Origin: Telopea speciosissima
Taxonomy: Eukaryota > Streptophyta > Magnoliopsida > Proteales > Proteaceae
Length of the DNA: 64,000 bases
Assembly: GCF_018873765.1 (NCBI RefSeq)
Contig: NC_057918.1
Coordinates: 40,463,871-40,527,870, forward strand
Reading direction: 5' to 3'
How positions within the stretch are numbered: position 1 is the first letter of the stretch; every line of letters starts with the position of its first letter. Of this stretch, positions 33,596 to 43,786 are shown piece after piece. The position numbers were made by a program, and so were the translations under genes. Below the pieces are notes generated by a model. The model was not told the origin of the DNA and ran no database searches. It was given only the letters and a program-made list of their open reading frames with translations.

Positions 33596-35391
33596 CATGG
33601 AAGCCAAGATGAATTGCCGAAAGAACACTGAACAGAGAGAGAGACTAGTTAAGGAGAGTTACAGGAATGATAGAAAAGGGGAAAGGATGGAAGGACATGT
33701 TGCTCATGAAGTTGAGATTAGGGTTTCAGATCTTTTGATAGAAGAGGGGAAAGGATGGAAGAACTAAGAAAGGGTCTTCCTCCATACCCGTAACCAAGAA
33801 TGGATCTTCCTCCACCTTATCCGAAATCATTAATGGATCTTCCACCCCCTTACCTGAATTCAAATAATGAATCTTCCACTCCCATACCCGAAATCAATAA
33901 TAACCTCTCTCACTCCAACCTTCTTCTACCCAAAATCTAATTCAATCCTTTCATGTTTTGCATGTGGTTTAATGCTTTCTTCCATTCCGTCTTCACCACT
34001 CTCTATTTTAGAGTACTATAAACGTGAATAGAATCAACTCCCTTTCCACCGACTATCCCCATTACTTACCTACAGTAATGCTTTACAATACAGATTACAG
34101 ACCTAACCTTTTTAAAAGATGGAAGAAGAAGAAGAGAAACAAGCAAAAAGAAATCAAACATTGATATAAAATACTTCAATGTTCAATCCTCATTGCCATT
34201 AATAGGGAGTCGAGACCTCACCTCGATGCACCGCTGGCGGAAGCAATTCGGGGACGATAACCTATCCTTCATCCGCCGTGAACTTCTAAGCTGACGGAAG
34301 ATCCTCTCTTGTTTTACCCTTCCCTCTTCTGTGATAGATGATGTCATCTATAAAGTGAATAGTAAAACTATTAAATGCAAACCTATACTCATCTCATTAC
34401 TTACCCATCTGATGTGGTCGGCAGCTTTGAATTCAAAGTGTCATTAATGCATTGAATGACAATGCAATTGATGAAGAAAAACAAGTATGAATTGGAGAAG
34501 AGGAGGAGGGCGCCTGCCATGATCGACATTGTCCTCCACCTGTTGCGCTGGTTGCATTTGAAAATGGAGGATTTGAAGCTACAACATTAACACAGAAGCC
34601 GATTCGGACAGAGAAACCAAGGAGTTGGTTTTCTCTCCTCTGTCTCTCTTATTCCATTCTCCTATAAATAGGGATAGGGGGATGCGTTCAAGGTATAGAA
34701 CAAGAACTGAGAACTGATATCTCAGTACTTTGAGAGGTGTTCTTGAGTTGGGTTTGGGTTTCAGTTGTAGGGAACTTTGGGTATTACTTTCTGTGTATAA
34801 TTCCTTTGGGAATTAATGAGAGTTATATTATGAGTGAGTTTCCTTGTTGAGTGGGTCCCACATACAATGTTGTGAGTGAGGGGTGTGTGTTGTAATTTTT
34901 TTTGTACTAGTAAAGTGAGCTCTGTGTTATTGCCCTGTGGACGTAGGCCACCGTGCCGAACCACATAAATCTTGTGTCTTTGCACTTTGTACTTTTCTGT
35001 GAATCTTTGTTACACACTTCGGCTTCGTACGCGTCGATCAGTGTTTGGGGATGAATTTTTGCCACATCTTCTTCTTGTTGGGGTTGGGGTTAGGGTTCCT
35101 CTCCGCCAAAGAAGAATTCTTGGACTCCAAATCATCTCTGTCCTCTTCCTTGATGGTGAACAGAAGCCTTTATTGCTTGTACAAAACTTGCCATTTCAAC
35201 GAGTTATTGATTTCCAGTGACGCATTGTCCTGGTCCGTGGTGGAAGCTATCAAAGTTGCGGCGGGCTTGCTGCATGATTGATGGGAGAGGACTGGAGGAG
35301 AATGGGGAGTGTGAGGGAGATTAAATACCTATGTCGGTATTCTTTCGGCAATGGTAAAGTCTCTCTCTTTGTATATATCTCAGCTTCCATG
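33596..35391 (+). other. Interior of the Mutator-like element, with a probable copia LTR fragment
   Basis: About 33780-33880 is a loose repeat of ggatcttcc and cccgaaatca words. At about 34410-35010 the sequence looks like a Ty1/copia LTR: a TATA box (ctataaatag) at about 34662, then gccctgtggacgtaggccac and gccgaaccacataaatcttg, a hallmark of many copia LTRs. The 35045-35281 stretch is open for 78 codons (SLYCLYKTCHFNELL); it could be a captured gene piece, but I do not recognise it. Confidence 0.5.
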
Positions 35392-35425
35392 GTGTTCCCT
35401 ACAAGGATACTTGCAACTCATCTTC
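35392..35425 (-). repeat. Inner piece of the right TIR of the Mutator-like element
   Basis: ccctacaaggatacttgcaa here is the complement of the left TIR end near 33570-33590. Confidence 0.8.
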
Positions 35426-38386
35426 TGTTATACCCGCACCCAAGAGCCTATTTATTTATTATTTATCCTTGTGGTGTGTAGACTATGCTGCCTTGTTTGC
35501 CGATGAGTCTTTCACCGTGATGGTCAAATGGTAAGTTACTAAACCTATTTTATCGCTTGTTTCCTTCCTCTCAAAGTCCCTGAGGTGCGGGCCCAAGCCC
35601 AGACCTTTTTGATACTTTATCTGCCCTTTCTATTGCATAGGATGTAGGGTCCTATGTGCATCCGACCCTGCATCCGACCCTGCTGTCTTGGCTATTTTGA
35701 GTGAGACCTTGTGGGGGGTCCACATGCCCTTTATCGAGGGTGCTGTTGGTGCCTTGTCATGGTTGACTACTACCCTAGCCTCTCTTTTATTTTGGTGACC
35801 TCTTAAGTGGGCCCTTGGGCCCAAGTCATGCTTGACATAGGATAATGTACTTTAGACATTAAAAGACCTTAGCCAAACAAAGCCTAAGCTTTATTCTAAA
35901 ATGAAGCCCATTGGGCCCAAGTTGTGTCATAATGGTGTTTAATTGAGTTTAGGTGGGTAATGAATTTAGATGGGTAATGTGTTTGTGGTTCATTGAGAGA
36001 CTCTACCCAAACAACCCCTAAGTGGACATGTAACCTACCCTACCCAAACAGGCCCTAGATTTGTAACTAAGAGGCCCTAGCCAAACATGCCTTAGTAAGA
36101 CATTTTCTATAAATAGGATAGCTAGGGCAATCCCTTAGCATTTCCCATTTCTTTCCTTTCTAACTTAAATCGTAAGAGGAGGAGAGCTTTGAAGCAAGGA
36201 GGAGAAGAAGAAGGGAGCAATTGCTTGTGCTTGGGTCTACTTGGTGCAGCCCTTGTGTACCTCAAATAAGTAGGCCAAGTGCTCTTTCATCATTTCTCCC
36301 TTCTCTTTTCTCTTTTTCTTTTGAGCTTGGATGGCTCTCCATGTTTTAGTTTTGAGCTTAGATGGCTCTCCTTGTTTCAGTTTTGAGCTTGGGTTTCCTC
36401 TAGGAACCAAATGGTTTAGCCTAAGCTGTGTTTTTAGGACTCCATTAATGTATTATAGTCCTATAAAGACCTCTATTTTGACCTCCTGCTGAATCTATTA
36501 GATTCTAGAGTTTCAACCACCAAAGGAAACCCAAAATCTGGATTTTGAGCTTTTGATCCTCTAAATCCCTCAATCTTTTGATGATGGGTACTTTTAAGAC
36601 CTTAACAGACCATAGGACACTCCCTCCCTAGTCCCTTGGAACTTAAAGAACCAAATGGGGCAAATTTGGACTGTTAAGAACCTTAAAATCGCACCTGGGT
36701 TGCATCGGATGCAAGGTCGAAGGCAAGCCTGTTGAGTCCGACGTTGCCTCCAATGTGGCCTAAGGCTGCAGGAAAGGTCGGATGCAAGGTCGGAGGCAAG
36801 CTTGCTGAGTCCAACATTGCCTCCGATGTGGCCTGAGCCTGAAAGAAAGGTTGGAGGCAAGCTTGCTGAGTCCGACATTGCTTCCGATGTGGCCTGAGCC
36901 TGCAGGAAAGGTTAGACGCAAGGTCGGAGGCAAGTCTGTTGAGTCCGACGTTGCCTCTGATATGGCCTAAGCCTGCAGGAAGGGTCAGACTCAGGGTCGG
37001 AAGTACACACTGTTGAGTCCGACGCTGCCTCCGATGCTATTTTCAAGGCCTATAACTTATGTAAACTGTGGGGCTTCTCTATGGGGCCTCCCCTACACTC
37101 TCTCACACTCTTATTCACTTCCATAGGTGCCAACATATGTGTAAAGGAGTGATTTTGGGTGGAAATCGTTGCGCTTATACAAATTTTATTACAAGTATTC
37201 GGTGAGTGGGTTTGGGTGACTGTCTGGGCTTGTTTACTATTGCTTATTCATGCATTTATGAATTACATTGTAACATTATTATTCAAGCATGATTGCATAT
37301 TTGCATTTATTCTTATTCATTGATGATGATGATGATGATTAGGGTGATATGGATTTGTGTTTGGTTACGGTGCTGGGAAGTACTGGCACCGAAACCCCCG
37401 GATTACGTGGAATTGTATATTGCATCTTATTCTTACCTGTATGCGTCGTGTTGTGCTGGTACCCAGGTATTAGATGGAATGGGATGTTGACACACCCGGA
37501 TATACCTCTCGACACGATAGGATTCATGTAGTATATATGTGGTTAGGACTTCGTCCCCTATGCTACGACCCTTACCAACAGGGGATTTAGGTGTTGGGTA
37601 ACTAGAGCACCTGATGCCTGTGGAGAGTTAGAGAGGCCAGGCCAGGGGTAGTAATGGTTATTGGGGTCTGCCTCTGGGTAGTGATGGCTACGATCGACGC
37701 GGGTCCCATAGTAATAATTGAGGTTGCACTGTGGTGAATATGGAAGGATCCACAGTGTCTTCTCGAGTTATTGCAGTAGCATATACCCATTGACCTAGCA
37801 TTGTGTATTAGGTGGTAAATGAATTAATAATGGCATGCACCATAGACTATTTGTGATTGTATGATTGTGCATCCCCTTTTCTCTCTCACTAGCTTGGTGG
37901 AGCTAACCCTCGTGTACACATTCTTTTTAGATTTGATGCAGATGATTTTGGTACTTGGAGCCAGAGACCGTGACTGAGGATCATGGCGATGGTTGCCTCT
38001 GATGATTGTGCCTACGGGCTGTACTGTTACTTGGGATCGATCCCTTTTTGTTATTTTGAGAGCCTTGTGCTTTGTATAAACTTTTATGTTTTACCTTTTT
38101 GGTAGCTACTTGATGGTCATAGGAATTTTGTAACTATGCTACTTATTATCATTAGCCAATGAACATCTTATAATTATTTAATTTACGCTTCCGCAAACTC
38201 TGACCTATCTTGGAATGTAATATTCCTTTGTCTTTCGCACTCTGATATTATTGTATTTTAATATTGGTTTATGACTGTGGGTTGGGACACTGTATCTGTG
38301 ATCCTGGTAGCTTATTGGGATGACGTGTGTTATCCTAGTCACACCTTTTATTGTATTTTATCCCTTGTCGAGATAGGGGTGTGACA
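35426..38386 (+). mobile_element. Solo LTR, Tekay-like, inserted in the Mutator-like TIR
   Basis: 2961 bp, from tgttatacccgcaccc to ggggtgtgaca, flanked by tcttc at 35421-35425 and 38387-38391. The end and the block caacaggggatttaggtgtt with gatgcctgtgg nearby match the layout of the Tekay LTR at 1-2715 read in its own sense. No internal region or second copy is present, so this is a solo LTR on the plus strand. Confidence 0.88.
36700..37040. repeat. 60-73 bp tandem repeat in the solo LTR, five copies
   Basis: Units carry ggcaagcttgctgagtccga, then cattgcctccgatgtggcct, then a gcaggaaaggtcgga tail. One unit lacks the ngcaaggtcgga piece and is shorter. Confidence 0.85.
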
Positions 38387-38607
38387 TCTTCCCTAATCGA
38401 TTTGGGAAGCTGAGTTGCAGGTTTTGTTTTTCTTGCAAGGGCATTTTTGTTAGTTCAACACTTGTTTTTAACGTTGTTAGTCCTACACTAGCGGAATAGG
38501 GGCATGTGTTAACTTTTAAGAATATCAGGGGGTACGTAGAATTTTCCAAAATTGAGGGGTATTGTTGTAATTATGTGATACCTCAAGGGAGATATGTGAA
38601 AAAACCC
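38387..38607 (-). repeat. Outer piece of the right TIR of the Mutator-like element
   Basis: tcttccctaatcgatttggg through gtgaaaaaaccc is the complement of 33344-33560. Confidence 0.82.
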
Positions 38608-38616
38608 TTTATTTTA

Positions 38617-39448
38617 TTATTATATTAAATAATTATATTTGGAAAGTGTTTTCAAATGTTTTTGTTCTTAGTCACTGGTCATGGCATTCACAAATTTGTG
38701 TGGAATGAATTTATTACATGGCAGTAATTTGATTTCATGTTTTGCTTTGTCCATTAATGTATGGGTGTTATTGTTGAGGGGTAGAAAGTGTAATGAAAAT
38801 ATCTATCACTAGGGGCTTCTAGGTTATGCTTTTTGCAGTGTGATCATTTTGCGCAATTAAGACAACTTAAAGGTTACCCTTTAGGATCATACCACTTGAC
38901 GTGATCGAGTCCATTAAATTGTAATCTCCTAAATTAACTTCTTCTATTTAAGAAAAGTTTGGTGGAAACCCTAAATTGCACGAAGTATAATTTGCACAAC
39001 AAGTCTTCTTCCTCTTCAAGCAAGGGTTTTGGCCATTGAAGGTGGCGCACTCAACAGAGATCGTGACTTTGTGTTGCATTCCTTTGGTAGAACACGCCAC
39101 TTGTGTGTTTTAGATAATCTACAGACTCTATTTATATTATCATCGTATGTGTTCATTGATATCCTTGTTACCTTAAATTTTGTAATGGATATTGTATCGT
39201 TACACTTCCGGCGCCACCTTCAAAGAAGGGTGGCCAAAGTGTCGGGGGTGTGAGGGGGAGGGGGCAGGGGGAATAACATGGTGTCAAGCATTTGATGGGG
39301 GGGGGGGGAGTCGAATAAGCGACTTTTCCCTTGGATTTAGGTGAGCACTCTATTGCAACTGGCAGCCACCACCACGCTGAGGAGCTTCCTCGATAATTTG
39401 ACAAAATGTAAAAGAATCTCCATTAAAAGAGTTAAGGTCACTTGTTTA
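38617..39448. other. Intergenic stretch, possible copia LTR end, no gene seen
   Basis: Contains ctatttaagaaaagtttggtgg and a polyadenylation-style region, then a G-rich patch with a 12-G run at 39297-39308. A 13-bp inverted pair (ttgaaggtggcgc near 39038, gcgccaccttcaa near 39211) could form a hairpin. No coding signal. Confidence 0.45.
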
Positions 39449-39461
39449 CTTTTTGTAATAT

Positions 39462-40734
39462 ATATATTTTTTTGGTAGATAATAGGGCTATTCATTCATG
39501 CGCGAACGCCAACAGAAAAACAGGATACATAAAAGGATACTGAAAAAAGATAGGTAGCATGACCAACAGAAGGTTTGGGTATACAGAACCCAGATCGACG
39601 GAGCGGAAAGTGACCCGGTCTCGCATGCCAAAGACTGAGTCATCCAGAGAAGGGGATGGGTGAAAGCCATTACCCCAGATAAAATGCTGTCAACACAGCA
39701 ACTGATAAGCGCATGCACTTTCGTGCCAATAGAAAAGACCCCACAAGTGCCAAAAAGATCTACGCCATCATGCCCACGTGAGCCGGCACATTGCCATGCC
39801 GAGAACAACTTCGGTGAACGGTGATTGGGCCACAAGATCTGACTGGCGAGAGGGGAAACGGAGCCAGCCATTTCCATGGCGACACCAACGCCAGAACCGG
39901 CGTAACTTGCAAAACCAGAACCTAAAAAAGAAAAAGAAGGGGGTGAAACTTGGCACCACCCAAATAACAAAGAAAAAACTTCTGCACCAAACACCTCGGT
40001 GTTGCTCACAGCTAGCTTTGCCGATACATCCAACATCTGCGGGGACTAAAACCCCATCAGCATTAGCCATGTCCCCCTGCCTATGGGGCTTCCGCCACCA
40101 TCCATAAATGAAGAACTGTCGAGAACGAACAACGCAGACTGATTCTTAAACAAATCTGAGAAAAAAATGGGGGGCCAAGCGCTGGGTTGGGCGAGGTCTT
40201 TCATGCTACGAGCAGGGGGACCAGGTTCGGTTGCATAGATGCCTTTGCAAGAGGATGGATCGAGGAGCTTGGAGGTATAGATGGTGAGGAGATCGTAAAC
40301 CGAGTCCTCAAAAACACCCAAAACGAAGTTGAATCGGCAAAGGAACACGACACCAGCCACCATCCACAACACCTTCTATAAACTACTTGAACACATCTGG
40401 TATTGGAGAAAGTCGGGATCGGACGGCGAGGTCTGAGATCAGAGGAGTGAGGTGAAAGTAAAGAAAGAGGAAAGGGGGAGATCTGAGTTCTGGCGAGTGA
40501 GAGATGAGATCTGACGAGTGAGAGAAGAAAGGAAAAAGAAAAAAAAGAAAAAAAGAAGCAAGGTCAAAGATATGGAGATTGAGAGAAGAAAGGAAAGAGG
40601 AGGCTAAGGAGGAAATCACGCCACAAGGGTGGAGGAGGTCACACCACTGCGGCGAAGAGTGTTCACACCACGGGGGCGGAGGATAAGCTACATCTTGAGA
40701 TGAGAAACAAGCATCGTCCAACTATTAACCTGGT
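39462..40734 (-). mobile_element. 1.27-kb poly(A)-tailed retro-insertion, LINE-derived or retrocopy
   Basis: Flanked by the exact 13-bp direct repeat ctttttgtaatat at 39449-39461 and 40735-40747. Read on the minus strand it ends in ctaccaaaaaaa, the typical tail of plant L1 insertions. The 5' part is CT-rich, and a frame at 40046-40372 (MLWMVAGVVFLCRFNFVLGV) and another at 39488-40036 (182 codons) are open, but neither shows a domain I know. An internally deleted LINE (5' leader joined to 3' end) or a retrocopied RNA are both possible. Confidence 0.7.
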
Positions 40735-41429
40735 CTTTTTGTAATATTGATCCTAATAGGATCACCGACTTATTCAATACTCTCGCAGCTAAAAGCAACC
40801 ACTTTACATCATAGGATCACCAATACATCTCTACATCATAGGATCACCAATACAGGATCTATAACAAACTTATTATTTATTATTTAATGTTAACTTCTTT
40901 TTTTTCTTTCCATAAGGAAAGGTAAAAAATCTCCACACCAATGTGGAGATCCTTTCTCATGCTCTCATATCCAAACCATGTGAGACCCATGCTGATACTC
41001 TTTCTCTATCTTCCCTGATCATGGCCCCCTTTTTGATGAAACTGTTTCCTATATCTTCCCTGACCATGGTCGGGGCCCTCTTTTTGATGAAACTGTTTCC
41101 TATATTATGATTGGGGTGGCATGAGATATTCCTCCCATACCGGCGGCGAGAGAAACCTCCTTGGAGGCAAAAAAAAATAAAAATAAAAATAAAATAGACA
41201 TCATTAAGCATCAACGAGAACAATGGAGAGAGTGAGTTATTATCCGTTTGCATATCTCAGTTGGTATTAAATGGGTAAGCCCTATAACACGTCATATCAT
41301 TGATATTATTTTATTTTTTTTGTTGGTAAAAAGCTAAAAATATATCATTGATATCAAAGCAGAGGGTCCATAACTCACTCTCTCTCACTCTCCATTGTCC
41401 TCGTTCATTTCCTCAGATTTCCTGCGTCA
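40735..41429 (+). promoter_or_regulatory. Region upstream of SEC61-beta
   Basis: Holds a duplicated acatcataggatcaccaata word (40807 and 40832), a duplicated tttttgatgaaactgtttcc word (41030 and 41080), an inverted copy of the gene's 5' leader (41213-41240 against 41370-41405) and a 35-bp insertion. A TATA-like aaaatatatcat at about 41337-41348 lies 80-90 bp before the start codon, and the CT-rich tract actcactctctctcactctc follows it. Transcription start is not determined. Confidence 0.5.
41307..41341 (-). mobile_element. 35-bp retro-insertion with 13-bp TSD near the SEC61-beta promoter
   Basis: The direct repeat atatcattgatat (41294-41306 and 41342-41354) flanks 35 bp that read, on the minus strand, agctttttaccaacaaaaaa and more A-rich bases, the usual 3' end of a plant L1 insertion. 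Confidence 0.65.
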
Positions 41430-41762
41430 ATGGCCAAAGGAACTTCTCAATCGCAGGCTTCGTCTTCTCCGGCTTCGCGGCCGGGTACTATGCCGCCGCG
41501 AGGTTCTGCGGCAGCAACAGCCGGAATGCGGCGGCGGAGGCTGGGCGGTGGCGGTGGTGGTGGTAGTGGTGGAGGCGGCTCCGGTGGATTCGGCGTTGGC
41601 GGAGGTGGAAGCAACATGTTGAGGTTCTACACGGACGACGCTCCTGGCTTGAAAATCACTCCCACCGTCGTCCTCGTCGTGAGCCTCTGCTTCATCGGCT
41701 TCGTCACCGCTCTCCACGTCTTCGGCAAGCTCTATCGCTATAGATCTGGTCCTGGAGCTTGA
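41430..41762 (+). CDS. SEC61B: Protein transport protein Sec61 subunit beta (SBH1-type)
   Basis: A complete single-exon frame of 110 residues, the family's usual plant length. Sec61-beta is the small tail-anchored subunit of the ER translocon (Sec61 alpha/beta/gamma) that helps pass nascent proteins through or into the ER membrane. Residues 1-40 are Ser/Ala/Pro-rich with an RRRR patch at 34-37, and 39-60 are Gly-rich. The family signature [13 protein letters not shown] is at 64-76, followed by one transmembrane helix at about 77-98 and a short lumenal tail ending in Ala. The ATG has G at +4 (gtcaatggcc) and is the first in this frame after a CT-rich leader. GC content is far above the surroundings. 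The frame is intact and no poly(A) tail or TSD surrounds it, so a functional host gene is more likely than a retrocopy. Confidence 0.95.
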   Translation: MAKGTSQSQASSSPASRPGTMPPRGSAAATAGMRRRRLGGGGGGGSGGGGSGGFGVGGGGSNMLRFYTDDAPGLKITPTVVLVVSLCFIGFVTALHVFGKLYRYRSGPGA

Positions 41763-42889
41763 TTTCTGATTTCAGCTTCCCGCCCCTTCCAATTCTCTCC
41801 ATCTTCCTCAACTTTAGGCAGCCTGGCTTGTACGGGATCCCCGCTTGCTCATCCATATTTTGCGGATTTTGGCTCTGTAAAGTTTCTCTCGACGTTTCTA
41901 CCTTCTTTATTTTTTTTTTTAGCCTTTTTAATTTCTATAATATTTTCCACCACGTAGTTTACCTGTGTGAGAGGGACGACGAGAATTGAGGTTTTGTTTT
42001 TGTTCTTTCTGGATGATGGATGCCACATGAAGGCTGGTTTGCATCCGTCATTCCTTCAGTTCTTTCTTTCTTATTGTACTTGCCTCAAGCTAATCATTTC
42101 TGATAGAATGTAAGATACGTGTTTTATCATTATGAGCGTTATTTTTGTTTTGCTTTCTTGCTTAAGATTGCTTGCTAATTTGAGTCTTTTATGATGACGA
42201 GGATGCGCTGAATTTTCTTTCAACGGTCTGGCATTATCCCACCCCTACTTTGATGTTGTGTATAACTTATCTACTGATGACTACAGAGAGAGTAAAACAA
42301 ATCAATTCGCTGATTTTCTTGCTGCTTGAATTCACTCATAATATATTCAGCTCAATCCAAAGCAATGAACGGGTATCATTTTGGCAATCAGCTATTCTAA
42401 ATTGATCTCTGGAATCAAGCTGGCCTGAACCATGTCCTACTTTGGGCTCTCCTTGGATTTCTAGTGTTGATTTTACACAACAGGTGCTTCTTGTTCTCTG
42501 CTTTCACTTTGTTATCATGAATTAATGCTCTCCTTTAAATTTGGACACTGCTCTCTATTTGTTTGGTGGCAACTGGCAAGAAACTCTTCCTTTCTTAACA
42601 TTGTTTACCATCTTGAACAAAAAATTTTTAGATAATATATTATTGGAGGGAAAGAAGAAGAAAAGGGAGGCAAACAAGCCCCAAAAATATATGAATGAAA
42701 AATAGGACATAGAAATGGTAAAAAAGACAGGTAAGGATTTACTGATTTAGGTTGGTCTTAAATTTATTCTACCTTACCTTGTTGTTACAATTCGTACAAA
42801 TTAGTATTGTAGAATTCTGAGTTGGTGCTTTACTGCTAGATATTGTTTCATGATTTTAAAATAAGCTGATCATCTACTCATGGGTGTAT
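41763..42889. other. SEC61-beta 3' flank and intergenic sequence
   Basis: T-rich sequence with the likely 3' UTR in the first few hundred bases; no clear further exon. No other gene seen. Confidence 0.55.
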
Positions 42890-43786
42890 GCTCTCGGATG
42901 AGTTAACGGGGAGTTAAGAGCATTCTAGATGGGGTCCCTTGGTGTTGCTCTTTGCCGATGATATCGTTTTAGTGGATGAAAAAGCGGGGATTAACGCTAA
43001 GTTGGATCTATGGAGATCAACCTTGGAAACAAGAGGTTTTAAGATTAGTAGATCGAAGATGGAGTATATGATGTGTAACTTTAGTCACACTATGAGGGAT
43101 AATGAGGTGGTGAGAATTGAGGGGAGAGATATTGCAAAGTGATTGGGGTCAATCATAAATAAAGGCGGTGACATGGAGGATGATGTTTCACAAGGAATTA
43201 AAGTGGGATGGATGAAGTAGAGAGGTGTGCCCGGAGTGTTGTGTGACTGGCATATTCCTTTAAAGCTTAAAGGAAAATTCTATAGGACTGTTGAGCGACT
43301 GGCTATGATAGATAGGACAGAATGTTGGGCAGTTAAGAAGTGTCATGTAGAGAAGCTGTGTGTAACAGAGATGAGGATATTAAGATGGATGTACGACAAA
43401 ACTAGGAAGGATAAGGTTAGGAATTCGCGTATTAGAGCTGATCTGGGAGTTGCCCCAATCAATGACAAGCTCTGAGAAAGTCATTTAAGGTGGTATGGCT
43501 ATATCCAATGGAGGCCTGGTGATGCCCCAGTAAGGATGAGTGATCTGATTCCGATTGAAGGAGCTAAAAGACTTAGGGGCAGACCTAAATTGACCATAGG
43601 AGAAGTTGTGAGAAATGACATGCATAGCCTCGGGCTTGTCCCAAGCATGACCTGTGATAGAGCCGAGTGGAGGGTAAGGATCCATGTAGCTGACCTCATT
43701 TACTTAAGATTTTCCTGTTCTGTTGTGCTCGGATCAATGTAGCTCACCCCATTAAGTTGGGATAAGGCTGAGTTTGTTGTTGTATC
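42890..43786 (+). pseudogene. RTE-type LINE fragment 1 (3' half of RT and tail)
   Basis: Translation gives the RT active-site region LLFADDIVLVDEKAGINAKL, the GFKISRSKMEYMMCNFS block, then (43227-43742) the C-terminal RTE block RMLRWMYDKTRKDKV-like sequence (ILRWMYDKTRKDKVRN), SHLRWYG and RGRPKLTIGEVVRNDMHSLG, and the tail cccattaagttgggataagg followed by ttgttgttgta. That order and the TTG-repeat end are those of plant RTE LINEs. Several stops and a frameshift; 5' truncated. Confidence 0.9.

Larger units (their letters stand above)
33344..38607. mobile_element. Mutator-like non-autonomous element with long TIRs, split by a solo LTR
   Basis: The ends are inverted copies for about 250 bp: agggttttttttcacgtac from 33343 matches the complement of the sequence ending at 38607, through ggactaacaacgttaaaaac and gagttgcaagtatccttgta. 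Flanking 9-bp sites tatatttta (33335-33343) and tttatttta (38608-38616) match at 8 of 9 positions. Without the inserted LTR the element is about 2.3 kb. No transposase is seen. Confidence 0.85.

Noticed and set aside
40383..40721. 112-codon minus-strand open frame
   Set aside because: Low-complexity Ser/Leu/Phe-rich product of the CT-rich 5' part of the retro-insertion; no start context or domain.
41430..41762. SEC61-beta as a processed retrocopy
   Set aside because: The frame is intact with no poly(A) tail or flanking duplication, and single-exon coding sequence is usual for this gene in plants; a retrocopy is not excluded but less likely.
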